Below the pieces are notes generated by a model. That model had not been told where the DNA came from. It saw nothing but the letters and a program-made list of their open reading frames with translations, and searched no databases. A program made the translations under genes and the position numbers. From Zobellella taiwanensis (GTDB lineage: Bacteria; Pseudomonadota; Gammaproteobacteria; Enterobacterales; Aeromonadaceae), in contig NZ_PXYH01000004.1 in assembly GCF_003012795.1 (NCBI RefSeq), positions 1 through 64,000 on the forward strand: 64,000 bases of DNA. The letters run 5' to 3'. Shown piece after piece: positions 35,181 to 43,861 of the stretch. Position 1 is the first letter of the stretch, and each line of letters starts with the position of its first letter.

Positions 35181-35483
35181 TTACAGCATAGGCGATGGTG
35201 GCTCGCGCAGCACCGGCAGGGACACCTCCATCACCCGCAGCCCGTGCAGCCACAGCTCGCCTTCGTCGCGCTGCAGGCCGTCGTGGCTGAACTCGAAGCG
35301 GAACTGGGCCAGCAGCCGGCCGTTCCGCCAGCGGTAACGATAACGGTATACGCTGAGCAGCTGCAACTGCTGGCGGCGGCAATAGTGGGCGAGCCAGCGG
35401 CCGGCGAATTCGCTCTGGCGGCGTACCCGCCAGACCCCGGCGGCCAGCAGCGCCAGGCCAAGCAGCCAGCCGAGCTCAGCCAC
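35181..35483 (-). CDS. DUF3301 membrane-anchored protein
   Basis: This 100-residue protein has one N-terminal helix (LGWLLGLALLAAGVWRVRRQ). A DUF3301-like domain follows (RWLAHYCRRQQLQLLSVYRY, then RFEFSHDGLQRDEGELWLHG). Function unknown. It overlaps the DUF3549 gene by 8 bases, so the two form a translationally coupled pair, an arrangement typical of Aeromonas and Vibrio relatives. Confidence 0.82.
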   Translation of the reverse strand: MAELGWLLGLALLAAGVWRVRRQSEFAGRWLAHYCRRQQLQLLSVYRYRYRWRNGRLLAQFRFEFSHDGLQRDEGELWLHGLRVMEVSLPVLREPPSPML

Positions 35484-36513
35484 GGGCCGCCGGGAACAGG
35501 CCGCCCAGGGCTTGCCTGAGGGAGGCCGGCAGCTGGGGATTGTGCAGGTTGGCGAGGATCAGCGGGCGCAGCGCGGGAATCGACACCAGCTCGGCGAACA
35601 GGCCGTTGAACAGGGCGGGATGGCGCTCGGCGAGCTGTGCCAGGTAGGCCAGCAGCAGTGACTCCTCGGTCAGCTCCTGCCACAGCCGGGCCGCCAGGGT
35701 GAGCATCAGGGTCTGGCCCGGGGCCAGCGCCAGCAGGCTGGCAATCTTGTTGCTGCGCCCGGGCGAGGGCGCACTGCCGGCGGTGGCCCTGAGCAGCAGG
35801 CCGATACGGGCTTCGTCCGGGTTGGCCCGCTCCAGTTCGCCGCTGATGGCGCCGAGCAGATCCTCGACCAGCCCGGCGGGCAGGGGGTGGTGTTCGCACT
35901 GGGCCAGCAGGGCCAGGCGCACGGGCTCCGGCAACCGCCACAGGCTCCGGCGCAGTTGCGCCGCCAGGGCCTCGTCGTCGCCGAGGCGGGCCGCCAGATC
36001 GGCCAGGCCCTGCAGGCCCAGTTGTTGCCAGTCACTGCGGGCCGGATCATCGAGGTAGTCGAGCAGGGCCGGATAATAGGCCGAGGGCGGCCGGCCCAGA
36101 TCCCGACTCAGCCGGGCATGGAAAGCGGCGAGCTTGTCCTGGGGCGGCTGGAAGGTAAAGGGCGTGCCGGCCAGCTGCTGCTGTTGCTGTTCGCTGAGGG
36201 GGGCATAAGGCTCCTGGCCGAGCTGCTCGACCAGGGCCGCCAGAAAGTGCTTGACCGCGCCGTTGCTGAGCAGGCCGCGTTCATCCAGGGGGATCTTGAG
36301 GAACCAGATATAGGGCTGGCTCAGGCCTGCCCGCTGCCAGTAGGCTACCGCCAGCCAGGCGTGCTGTTGCAGCGGCCAGGGATAGGGCCGTTGGCCCGCT
36401 TCTATGGCGGCAAAATCGGCCCGGACCAGGGGTTGCAGCCGGCGGCCGAGATCATAGAGGCGGAAGTCGGTACCGGCCCCGGTCAAAAATTCGCTAAGGG
36501 TGTCTATCTGCAT
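35476..36513 (-). CDS. DUF3549 protein
   Basis: This 345-residue, Leu- and Ala-rich soluble protein starts MQIDTLSEFLTGAGTDFRLY and continues with a long helical-repeat region. It matches DUF3549, found in the same gene block as yqcC and truC in marine gammaproteobacteria. Function unknown. It is the first gene of the minus-strand block (DUF3549, DUF3301, DUF2789, coiled-coil, DUF2310), divergent from yqcC. Confidence 0.82.
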   Translation of the reverse strand: MQIDTLSEFLTGAGTDFRLYDLGRRLQPLVRADFAAIEAGQRPYPWPLQQHAWLAVAYWQRAGLSQPYIWFLKIPLDERGLLSNGAVKHFLAALVEQLGQEPYAPLSEQQQQQLAGTPFTFQPPQDKLAAFHARLSRDLGRPPSAYYPALLDYLDDPARSDWQQLGLQGLADLAARLGDDEALAAQLRRSLWRLPEPVRLALLAQCEHHPLPAGLVEDLLGAISGELERANPDEARIGLLLRATAGSAPSPGRSNKIASLLALAPGQTLMLTLAARLWQELTEESLLLAYLAQLAERHPALFNGLFAELVSIPALRPLILANLHNPQLPASLRQALGGLFPAARG

Positions 36514-36598
36514 CGGCTCCTCCTGTCGACCAGGGCGGATTATAGGGAGTTGGGCGCCAAGATGGTATAGTGGCGCCTGGTTTTACGAGGAGATGCCC

Positions 36599-36934
36599 AT
36601 GCCTGCCGACCCCCGTCCGCTGTTGCTCGGGATAGAACGCGAACTCCAGGCCCTGTCCTGGTGGGAGCCGGTGGCGCCGCCGCCCCGGGCGCTGGCCAGC
36701 ACCCAGCCTTTTTGCATCGACACCCTGAGTTTTCCCCAGTGGCTGCAGTTTGTGCTGCTGCCGCGCCTGCAGGCGTTGCTCGACGCCGGCGCCCCGCTGC
36801 CGACCCGCATCGCCGTGTATCCGATGGCGGTGGAAAGCTTTCGCTCCCTGCCCGAGGACACCCGGGCGCTGGAGGACGCCATCGCCCTGCTGGACGAGGC
36901 GCTGAGCGGCCGAGCGGTGGAACGGACGTCATGA
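36599..36934 (+). CDS. yqcC: YqcC family protein
   Basis: This 111-residue protein resembles E. coli YqcC, with PFCIDTLSFPQWLQFVLLPR and YPMAVESFRSLPEDTRAL. It is conserved next to truC but has no known activity. The ATG at 36599 was preferred because GAGGAG (36587-36592) touches the earlier ATG at 36593. The stop overlaps the truC start (ATGA). Confidence 0.88.
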   Translation: MPADPRPLLLGIERELQALSWWEPVAPPPRALASTQPFCIDTLSFPQWLQFVLLPRLQALLDAGAPLPTRIAVYPMAVESFRSLPEDTRALEDAIALLDEALSGRAVERTS

Positions 36935-37719
36935 GCATCGGCATCGTCTACCAGGACGACTGGCTGGTGGCGGTCAACAAGGCGCCCGGACTGTTGGTGC
37001 ACCGCAGCTGGCTTGACCGGCACGAGACCCGTTTTGCCCTGCAACTGACCCGGGACGCGGTGGGCGGGCACGTTTATGCCGCCCACCGCCTGGACCGGCC
37101 CACCTCGGGCCTGCTGTTGTTCGCAAAAAGCCCCGAGGTGGCCCGCAGCCTGGCCGAGATCTTTGCCGAGCGCCGGGTGGAAAAAACCTACCTGGCGCTG
37201 GTGCGTGGCTACCTGCCCGAGCAGGGCCGGCTCGATTATCCTTTGGCGCACCGCCTGGACGACATCGCCGATGCCCTGGCCGACCCGGACAAGCCGGCCC
37301 AGGAGGCGGTCACCCGCTGGCACAGCCTGGCCCGGGTGGAGCTGCCCTTTGCGGTGTCGAAACAACATGCCACCAGCCGCTACAGCCTGGCGCGGCTGCA
37401 TCCGGAAACCGGGCGCAAGCACCAGCTGCGCCGCCACCTGGCCCACCTGCGCCATCCCATCGTCGGCGATACCACTCATGGGGACGGGCGCCATAACCGG
37501 TTTTTCCGCGAGCGGTTCGGCTGTGGCCGGCTGCTGCTGCATGCCCTGGGATTGGAGCTGCGCCATCCGGTGACGGCGGCGCCCCTGCGCCTGAGCGCGG
37601 CTCCCGACCATGACTTTACGGCTCTGTGCGACGAGCTCGGCTGGCGGAATGCGCTCGCCGGGGCGCTGGCGGACAGGGTAGAATCCGGCTTTTCCACCGA
37701 CCACCGGGCTTTTGCGTGA
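36931..37719 (+). CDS. truC: tRNA pseudouridine(65) synthase
   Basis: This 262-residue RluA-type pseudouridine synthase has the catalytic motif [15 protein letters not shown], with the essential aspartate near residue 54. TruC modifies U65 of some tRNAs. It lies between yqcC and the glutaminase gene with ATGA and GTGA overlaps, so the three are translationally coupled. Confidence 0.93.
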   Translation: MSIGIVYQDDWLVAVNKAPGLLVHRSWLDRHETRFALQLTRDAVGGHVYAAHRLDRPTSGLLLFAKSPEVARSLAEIFAERRVEKTYLALVRGYLPEQGRLDYPLAHRLDDIADALADPDKPAQEAVTRWHSLARVELPFAVSKQHATSRYSLARLHPETGRKHQLRRHLAHLRHPIVGDTTHGDGRHNRFFRERFGCGRLLLHALGLELRHPVTAAPLRLSAAPDHDFTALCDELGWRNALAGALADRVESGFSTDHRAFA

Positions 37720-38636
37720 CCGTGACCCTGCAACCGCTGCTTGACCGAATTGAACATCAGGCCCGCCACTACTTCGGCCAGGGCCGGGTGGCCGACTATA
37801 TCCCGGCCCTGGCCCAGGTGCCCGCCGCACGTTTCGGCATGGCCATCTGTACCACCGAAGGCGAGCTGTACCGCTGTGGTGATGCCGACGAGCCCTTCTC
37901 CATCCAGAGTATTTCCAAGGCCTTCACCCTGGCCATGGCCCAGCAGCGCTATGGCGACGAGCTGTGGCGGCGGGTTGGCAAGGAGCCCTCGGGCAATGCC
38001 TTCAACTCCCTGGTACAGCTCGAATTCGAACAGGGCATACCGCGCAATCCCTTTATCAACGCCGGTGCCCTGGTGGTGGTGGATGCCCTTTATTCCCGGC
38101 TGTCGGCCCCGGTCCACGCGGTGCTGGAAGCCATGCGGCTGCGTGCCGGCAACGGTGTCATTCGCATTGATCACAAGGTGGCGGATTCGGAATACGAACA
38201 CCGCTTTCGCAACGCCGCCATGGCCAACCTGATGAAGAGCTTCGGCAATTTCCACAACGAGGTGGACGAGGTGTTGCGGGCCTATTTCAGCTACTGCGCG
38301 CTGTCCATGAGCTGCGTCGATCTGGCCCGGGCCTTCGGCTTCCTGGCCAATGGCGGCCGCTGCGTGATGACCGGCGAGGCCTGGCTGCCCCGGTTGCAGA
38401 CCCAGCAGCTCAATGCCCTGCTGTTCACCTCCGGCCTGTACGATGCGGCCGGGGATTTTGCTTACCGGGTGGGCATGCCCGCGAAGTCGGGAGTGGGCGG
38501 CGGTATAGTGGCGGTGGTGCCGGGGCGCTTCAGCGTCTGCGTGTGGTCGCCGGAACTCAACAGCTATGGCAACTCGGTGGCGGGCATTTGGGCGCTGGAA
38601 GAGCTGTCCCGGGCCCTGGATTTACGACTTTTCTGA
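37716..38636 (+). CDS. glsB: Glutaminase (serine-dependent, GlsA/GlsB type)
   Basis: This 306-residue glutaminase of the beta-lactamase-like fold has the catalytic S-x-x-K in [16 protein letters not shown] near residues 64-67. [13 protein letters not shown] and [15 protein letters not shown] are also conserved. It hydrolyses glutamine to glutamate and ammonia. The GTG at 37716 overlaps the truC stop and gives the family length (E. coli GlsB 308). Glutaminase between truC and the YqcA flavodoxin is not the E. coli arrangement. Confidence 0.92.
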   Translation: MTVTLQPLLDRIEHQARHYFGQGRVADYIPALAQVPAARFGMAICTTEGELYRCGDADEPFSIQSISKAFTLAMAQQRYGDELWRRVGKEPSGNAFNSLVQLEFEQGIPRNPFINAGALVVVDALYSRLSAPVHAVLEAMRLRAGNGVIRIDHKVADSEYEHRFRNAAMANLMKSFGNFHNEVDEVLRAYFSYCALSMSCVDLARAFGFLANGGRCVMTGEAWLPRLQTQQLNALLFTSGLYDAAGDFAYRVGMPAKSGVGGGIVAVVPGRFSVCVWSPELNSYGNSVAGIWALEELSRALDLRLF

Positions 38637-38648
38637 CAGGAGACAAGC

Positions 38649-39089
38649 ATGGCGGCAATAGAAATTGTGATTGGGACAGTGTATGGCTCGGCGGTAGCGG
38701 TGGCGGAAACCCTGGAGCAGGCGCTGACGTCGGCCGGCCATCAGGTACGGTTGCATGAGGACGCTGTCCTCGACGACCTGGACCCGACCCATTTCTGGCT
38801 GGTGGTCACCTCCACCACCGGCCAGGGGGATCTGCCTCCCAACCTGGCGCCGCTGTACGAGGAAATGCGTGACCGCTGCCCACCGGTGCCCGGGTTGCGC
38901 TATGCCCTGGTGGCGCTCGGCGACAGCAGCTATGAGCAATTCTGCGGCGCCGGCCGGCGCTTCGACGAGTTGCTGCAGGAGCTGCAGGCCCGGCCCCTGG
39001 TGCCCCGGCTGGAGGTGGACGCCGGTGAGACCCTGGAGCCGGAAGAACCGGCTCTGGTATGGCTCAAGGGCTGGATGGGAGACATATAA
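38649..39089 (+). CDS. yqcA: Flavodoxin, YqcA/MioC family
   Basis: This 146-residue flavodoxin-like protein has the FMN phosphate loop GTVYGSAVAVAETLEQAL and later FMN contacts TSTTGQGDLPPN and ALGDSSYEQFCG. YqcA proteins are short flavodoxins with no fixed partner. It completes the yqcC–truC–glsB–yqcA operon and starts 12 bases after the glutaminase stop. Confidence 0.9.
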   Translation: MAAIEIVIGTVYGSAVAVAETLEQALTSAGHQVRLHEDAVLDDLDPTHFWLVVTSTTGQGDLPPNLAPLYEEMRDRCPPVPGLRYALVALGDSSYEQFCGAGRRFDELLQELQARPLVPRLEVDAGETLEPEEPALVWLKGWMGDI

Positions 39090-39094
39090 GCTTG

Positions 39095-39128
39095 AAGCCG
39101 GAAGAGGGGGCATTTACGCTTCCGGCTT
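39095..39128. terminator. 10-bp hairpin between yqcA and cvfB
   Basis: AAGCCGGAAG (39095-39104) pairs with CTTCCGGCTT (39119-39128) around a 14-base loop. The right arm overlaps the cvfB stop codon. There is little T-tract on either strand, so termination is plausible but unproven. Confidence 0.45.
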
Positions 39129-39960
39129 ATTTCTCCGCCACCCGGATGCCGTCTTCTTCAATCCGGATCAGGCCCTTCTTGTAGAGGCCGCCGATGGCCT
39201 TTTTGAAGGTACCCTTGCTGATGCCGAACAGGCGGAACAGGGTGTCCGGGTCGGTTTTGTCGCTCACCCGCATGAAACCGCCGGCCTGGGTCAGTTTGTC
39301 GAGCACCTTTTGGGCGGCGTCGTCCACCCGGCCCGGCCCCGGCTTGAACAGGGTCAGGTCAATCTTGCCGTCGTCCCTGACCTGTTTGATGTAGCCCTTG
39401 ATGGCCCGTCCCATGGGCAGGCGCTCGGGCAGCTCCGACTGGTACAGCACGCCCCAGTGGCGACCGTCCACCACCGCCTTGAGGCCAAGGGGAGTGCTGC
39501 CGGCGATCAACAGGCTGACCTGGTCACCGGCCCGGTAGCCGGGTTGTTCCCGGCTGAGGAAGGGCTCCAGCTTGCTGCTGGCCACCATGCGGCCTTCATG
39601 ATCCAGGTAGAGATAGACCACGTAATGGCGGCCTTCGCGCATGGGCTGGGCCTGCTGGCGGGCGGGCACAAAAATGTCCTTTTTCATGCCCCAGTCGAGA
39701 AAGGCACCCAGCCGGTTGGTGGTGACCACCTTCAGGGAGGCAAACTGCCCGGCCCTGGCCTTGGGCGCGTCTGTGGTCACTACCGGCGCCAGATCCGCGT
39801 CCAGATAGATGAACACGGCCACCTCGTCGCCGGGACCGGCCTGCTCCGGCAACTGGCGGCGGGGCAGGAACAGCTCGCCGTAATCCGCACCGTCCAGCCA
39901 GCCGCCCTTGTCGTCCAGGCGCAGCAGGGGCAGGTTGTTGTAGTCGCCAAGCTTGATCAT
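39127..39960 (-). CDS. cvfB: CvfB-family S1-like RNA-binding protein
   Basis: This 277-residue protein begins MIKLGDYNNLPLLRLDDKGG. It has repeated S1-type OB domains (LKVVTTNRLGAFLDWGMKKD, and IKGYIKQVRDDGKIDLTLF) and a C-terminal winged helix (FGISKGTFKKAIGGLYKKGL). CvfB/YitL proteins bind RNA and affect virulence or translation factors in Gram-positive species, while their role in this group is unknown. Single gene, convergent with yqcA. Confidence 0.88.
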   Translation of the reverse strand: MIKLGDYNNLPLLRLDDKGGWLDGADYGELFLPRRQLPEQAGPGDEVAVFIYLDADLAPVVTTDAPKARAGQFASLKVVTTNRLGAFLDWGMKKDIFVPARQQAQPMREGRHYVVYLYLDHEGRMVASSKLEPFLSREQPGYRAGDQVSLLIAGSTPLGLKAVVDGRHWGVLYQSELPERLPMGRAIKGYIKQVRDDGKIDLTLFKPGPGRVDDAAQKVLDKLTQAGGFMRVSDKTDPDTLFRLFGISKGTFKKAIGGLYKKGLIRIEEDGIRVAEK

Positions 39961-40002
39961 GAATCACCGTCCGGGTAAAAGGCGGATCTTAGCCTGTGCC
40001 GG

Positions 40003-41775
40003 CTACAAAGGCCATATCAGCCGGATCAGGCTCACCGCGGTAATGCCGAGCAGCACCGACAGGGGCAGGCCCAGTTTCCAGTAGTCCTTGAAGGCATAGC
40101 CGCCGGGGCCCATTACCAGCAGGTTGGACTGGTGGCCTATGGGGGTCAGGAAGGGCAGGGAGGCGCCGATGGCCACCGCCATCAGGAAGGCATCCGCGGA
40201 GACCGCCAGCCCCTGGGCCGTGCTGATGGCGATGGGCGCCATCAGCACGGCGGCGGCGGCATTGTTGATCACGTTCGACAGCAGCATGGAGGCGAACAGG
40301 ACAAGCCCGAGCAGCCAGAAGGGGGCCAGGCTGTCGCCGTTGGCCAGCATCAGCCGGGCCAGGCTCTGGGCTGCGCCCGTGCTTTCGAGCGCTCCGCCCA
40401 GGGGCAGGGTGGCGCCGAGCAGCACTATGATGGGCCAGTCGATGCTGTCGTAGAGTTCGCGCAGGTTGACCAGGCCGGTCAGTACCATGGCGCCGGCACA
40501 GGCGGTAAAGGCCACCGGGGCCGAGGCCAGGTTGAAGGCGGTGGCGAGGATGGCCAGCCCGAACAGCGCCAGGGGCAGTGCGACCCGGGTGTCCTTGCCG
40601 ATGCGCAGGGCCCGCTCCGCCAGGGGATAGCAGCCGAAGCGGGTAAAAATGCCGGACAGGGTATCCTTGTCCCCCTGCAGCAACAGCACGTCGCCCGGCT
40701 TGAAGCGGATATTGGCGAGCTCCGGGCGCAGCTTGTGGCCTTCGCGGGCCACCGCCAGCAGGTTGACGCCATAGCCCCTGCGCAGGCGCAAATCGGCGGC
40801 GGAACGGCCGATGAGGCGGGAATCGTGGCCGATCACCCCTTCCATCACGCTGATTTCGTTACTGCTGAGAAAGCGTTCGGCCAGTTTTTCGTCGGCGTTG
40901 AGTTCCAGGCCGCTGGCGTCGAGAAACAGCTTGAGGGTCTCGGCATCGGCCTTGACCACCAGAATATCTTCCGCCTGCAGCCGCTGGTAGGGCGGCGGCG
41001 CCGGCTGGCGGCGGTCGTCACGCACCAGTGCCAGGACGCGCAGCCGGCCTTCGGCCATTTCCTCCAGTTCATGCACCGTCTTGTTGAGGCCGTTGGCCTT
41101 GTCCGGGGCGTAGAGTTCGGTCAGGTATTCGGCGATGTCGTACAGGCTGTCGCTCTTGCGGCTGCCGCCCCGATCGGGCACCAGCCAGCGTCCGGCCAGC
41201 CAGATAAAAACCAGGCCCGCCAGGGCCACACCCAGGCCGACCGGGGTGAAGTCGAACAACTGGAAGGGTTCGCCGCCGAGGTCGCGGCGAAAGTTGGCGA
41301 TGATGATATTGGGCGGAGTGCCGATCAGGGTCAGGCAGCCGCCGAGCAGGGAGCCGAAGGCCATCGGCATCAGCAGTTTGGAGACGGGATTGCCGCTGCT
41401 GCGGCCCAGCTTGAGGGCGATGGGGATCATGATGGCCATGGCGCCCACGTTGTTCATGAAAGCGGAGCACAGGGTCGTCACCGAGGTCAGTGCCACCAGT
41501 TGAACAAAGGGGCTGTTACCGACCCGCCCGATCAACGCGGCCAGGGCGTCGACCACGCCGGCGCTCCACAGGGCATGGCTGATAACGAGCACCGCCGCCA
41601 CCGTGATCACGGCCGGATTGCCGAAACCGCTGAATACCTGGTCGTCGGGCACCACCCCGGTCAGGGCTGCGGCCAGCAGGGCGGCCACGGCCACCAGATC
41701 GTAGCGCCACTTGTCGAGTATAAACAGCACCAGGGCCACCAGCAGGATGCCGCCAATCGTCCATTGTTCTACCAT
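40003..41775 (-). CDS. SLC13/DASS-family permease with two TrkA-C domains
   Basis: This 590-residue membrane protein has two halves of about six helices. The N-terminal half includes SGFGNPAVITVAAVLVISHA and LIGTPPNIIIANFRRDLGG, and the C-terminal half includes FLTPIGHQSNLLVMGPGGY. Between them lie two cytoplasmic TrkA-C (RCK-C) domains, at about 215-295 and 300-385. The SN/TP-type hairpin motifs are those of Na+-coupled sulfate or dicarboxylate carriers. RCK-C domains often bind nucleotide ligands that gate transport. Substrate uncertain: sulfate, C4-dicarboxylate or citrate. Single gene. Confidence 0.88.
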   Translation of the reverse strand: MVEQWTIGGILLVALVLFILDKWRYDLVAVAALLAAALTGVVPDDQVFSGFGNPAVITVAAVLVISHALWSAGVVDALAALIGRVGNSPFVQLVALTSVTTLCSAFMNNVGAMAIMIPIALKLGRSSGNPVSKLLMPMAFGSLLGGCLTLIGTPPNIIIANFRRDLGGEPFQLFDFTPVGLGVALAGLVFIWLAGRWLVPDRGGSRKSDSLYDIAEYLTELYAPDKANGLNKTVHELEEMAEGRLRVLALVRDDRRQPAPPPYQRLQAEDILVVKADAETLKLFLDASGLELNADEKLAERFLSSNEISVMEGVIGHDSRLIGRSAADLRLRRGYGVNLLAVAREGHKLRPELANIRFKPGDVLLLQGDKDTLSGIFTRFGCYPLAERALRIGKDTRVALPLALFGLAILATAFNLASAPVAFTACAGAMVLTGLVNLRELYDSIDWPIIVLLGATLPLGGALESTGAAQSLARLMLANGDSLAPFWLLGLVLFASMLLSNVINNAAAAVLMAPIAISTAQGLAVSADAFLMAVAIGASLPFLTPIGHQSNLLVMGPGGYAFKDYWKLGLPLSVLLGITAVSLIRLIWPL

Positions 41776-41852
41776 AATTAACTCGAATACTCGGTGCCTG
41801 TTGGAGCCATCTTAGGTGTAAAACCGGCAATTGGCCATGAGGGGAAACACGC

Positions 41853-42116
41853 ATGCACAATGAACTGGATAACAAGGTAATACTGGATGTGTTCGATAAA
41901 ATTCAGCGTTTGGGGGAGCCCCACGAGGACGGCCGGCGGCTGGAGGGGATAGTGGCACGCAGCGATTTCGACGGTTACAGCATCACCCTGTCGGGCAGCG
42001 GAGTCAGCCTGCAGCTGAATTTCCACCAGAGCTATCATTTCGACTATGCCAGCGACAGGCTCAAGGAGCAGTTCATGGCCAAAATCGATTATATCCACCG
42101 AAACTTCAATGGCTGA
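41853..42116 (+). CDS. DUF3081 protein
   Basis: This 87-residue soluble protein begins MHNELDNKVILDVFDKIQRL and contains IVARSDFDGYSITLSGSGVS, matching the small DUF3081 family of Vibrio, Shewanella and Aeromonas. Function unknown. It is convergent with dbpA, with a structured repeat between them. Confidence 0.78.
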   Translation: MHNELDNKVILDVFDKIQRLGEPHEDGRRLEGIVARSDFDGYSITLSGSGVSLQLNFHQSYHFDYASDRLKEQFMAKIDYIHRNFNG

Positions 42117-42190
42117 GCGGTCCCCTGCTCCACCGGCGTTGCCGCCTCTGATCCGCATGGCCGGCGACCGGTTCGGCGGATCCTAATAGT

Positions 42191-42290
42191 GCGACATCGG
42201 CCGGGTCCCGCACACAGACACGCCGTGAACCCACCCCTGGGGCTCCACCGCGCCGATGTCGCGGAGGGTCTGCTTGGCGGAACCCTCCGC
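42191..42290. repeat. Structured palindromic repeat between DUF3081 and dbpA genes
   Basis: Two perfect stems lie in tandem. GCGACATCGGC (42191-42201) pairs with GCCGATGTCGC (42252-42262), and GCGGAGGGT (42261-42269) pairs with ACCCTCCGC (42282-42290). The first loop also contains the palindromic CACGCCGTG and CCCCTGGGG. This composition resembles dispersed intergenic repeats I recall from Pseudomonas, Halomonas and Marinobacter, but I cannot confirm that match. It could also end both convergent transcripts. Confidence 0.5.
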
Positions 42291-42308
42291 TGCCGGTAGC
42301 TAGCTACC

Positions 42309-42329
42309 ATTCGGAACCGTTATTTAGAG
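42309..42329 (+). repeat. Solo IS630-type terminal repeat, copy 3, overlapping dbpA end
   Basis: The sequence begins ATTCGGAACC and ends ATTTAGAG, matching the other three copies in the window at most positions. On the minus strand its outer bases CTCTAA supply the last leucine codon and the TAA stop of dbpA. It follows the structured repeat at 42191-42290. Confidence 0.6.
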
Positions 42330-43700
42330 CAGCCGGGCCTTGACGCTGCGTCCCTTGATCTTGCCCTGTTGCAACTGCTTGAGCGCCTGGCGGGCCACTT
42401 CCCGGTGTACCGCCACATAGGACTGCAGTTCGGTAATGTCTATCTTGCCCACCTGGTGGCCGGCGATGCCCGCCTCGCCGGTAAGGGCGCCGAGGATGTC
42501 GCCGGCGCGGATCTTGGTTTTGCGGCCGCCGGCGATATTGAGGGTGACCATCTTCGGCTGGCGCGGAGCGGCGCCCGCATCAAGCCCGTCCAGGCGGGCC
42601 CGGGGGAGGGCTGCCTGCTGGAATTCCTCAATCAGTGACAGCCGGTAGCCGTCGGCGGGGCTGGCCAGGGTCAGGGCCAGGCCCTGCTGGCCGGCACGGC
42701 CGGTACGGCCGACCCGGTGTACATGGGCCTGGGGGTCCTGGCTGACTTCATAGTTGACCACCATCGCCAGCTCCTTGATATCCAGTCCACGGGCGGCCAC
42801 GTCGGTGGCCACCAGCACGTTGGCGCTGCCGTTGGCGAAGCGGACCAGCACCTGATCCCGCTCCCGCTGCTCCAGATCGCCGTTCAGGGACAGGGCAGCG
42901 AACCCCAGGGTGTTCAGATGATCAGCCACCGCCTGGCAACTGCGCTTGGTATTGCAAAACACCACGCAGGAGGCGGGCGCGTGATGGCCGAGCAGGGCGG
43001 CCAGGGCGGACAAGCGCTGATCCGCCGCCACCTCGATGCACTGCTGGACAATGGCCTCGGGGTGAACGCTTTCCTGCACCGCGACCCGGGCGGGGTGGCG
43101 CAGCAGGCCCTGGCTGATGGCGTCCATGCCGTCCGGGTAGGTGGCCGAGAACAGCAGGGTCTGGCGCTCCCGGGGAGCGCCGGCCACCACCCGGTGGATA
43201 TCGTCGGCAAAGCCCATGTCGAGCATGCGGTCCGCCTCGTCCAGCACCAGGGTAGTGAGGGCATCCAGCCTGAGGGTGCCCTTGTCCAGGTGTTTGAGCA
43301 CCCGTCCCGGGGTGCCGACCACAATATGCACGCCGCCGGCCAGGGCCGTGAGCTGGGGGCCGTTGGGCGAGCCGCCGCACAGGGTGACCAGGCGCACATT
43401 GGCCAGGGTCCTGGCCAGGCGGCGCAGTTCCCGGGCGACCTGATCCGCCAGCTCCCGGGTCGGGCACAGCACCAGGGCCTGCACCGCGAGCAGGGTGGGA
43501 TCCAGGCGTGACAGCAGACCCAGGCCAAAGGCGACGGTTTTGCCGCTGCCGGTGCTGGCCTGGGCAATCAGATCGCGACCGTCCAGCACCAGGGGCAGGC
43601 TCTGGGCCTGGATGGGGGTCATGCGGATGTATTCCAGGCTGGCCAGGTTGGCGATCAGCGCCGGGGCCAGGGGCAGGGCGGAAAATTCGGTATGGTTCAC
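42324..43700 (-). CDS. dbpA: ATP-dependent RNA helicase DbpA
   Basis: This 458-residue DEAD-box helicase has Walker A ASTGSGKTVAFG, the DEAD motif in LVLDEADRMLDMGFADD, SAT in LLFSATYPDG, and HRVGRTGRAG. Its C-terminal DbpA RNA-binding domain (TLNIAGGRKTKIRAGDILGA) targets hairpin 92 of 23S rRNA during 50S assembly. The length matches E. coli DbpA (457). The last codon and stop lie inside a repeat element, so the natural C-terminus may have been changed slightly by its arrival. Confidence 0.95.
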   Translation of the reverse strand: MNHTEFSALPLAPALIANLASLEYIRMTPIQAQSLPLVLDGRDLIAQASTGSGKTVAFGLGLLSRLDPTLLAVQALVLCPTRELADQVARELRRLARTLANVRLVTLCGGSPNGPQLTALAGGVHIVVGTPGRVLKHLDKGTLRLDALTTLVLDEADRMLDMGFADDIHRVVAGAPRERQTLLFSATYPDGMDAISQGLLRHPARVAVQESVHPEAIVQQCIEVAADQRLSALAALLGHHAPASCVVFCNTKRSCQAVADHLNTLGFAALSLNGDLEQRERDQVLVRFANGSANVLVATDVAARGLDIKELAMVVNYEVSQDPQAHVHRVGRTGRAGQQGLALTLASPADGYRLSLIEEFQQAALPRARLDGLDAGAAPRQPKMVTLNIAGGRKTKIRAGDILGALTGEAGIAGHQVGKIDITELQSYVAVHREVARQALKQLQQGKIKGRSVKARLL

Positions 43701-43758
43701 GGCAGGCTCTTGATATCGGTAAAAGGGATCGCCGGCAGGCGGTCGCGCATCATAGCAG

Positions 43759-43792
43759 AAAAAGCCGCTGGACTGCGGTTTTTTGCAGCGGC
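43759..43792 (-). terminator. Rho-independent terminator after dapD
   Basis: Read on the minus strand, GCCGCTG…CAGCGGC (plus 43786-43792 and 43764-43770) forms a 7-bp stem followed by five T residues (plus 43759-43763). It is positioned to end the glnD–dapD transcript before dbpA. Confidence 0.6.
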
Positions 43793-43861
43793 CATGGCCG
43801 TGTCCGGAGAAAGAAAGAGGAGGAAAGAGGGCGACCGGAGCCGCCCTTGGCCGGAGCCGGC

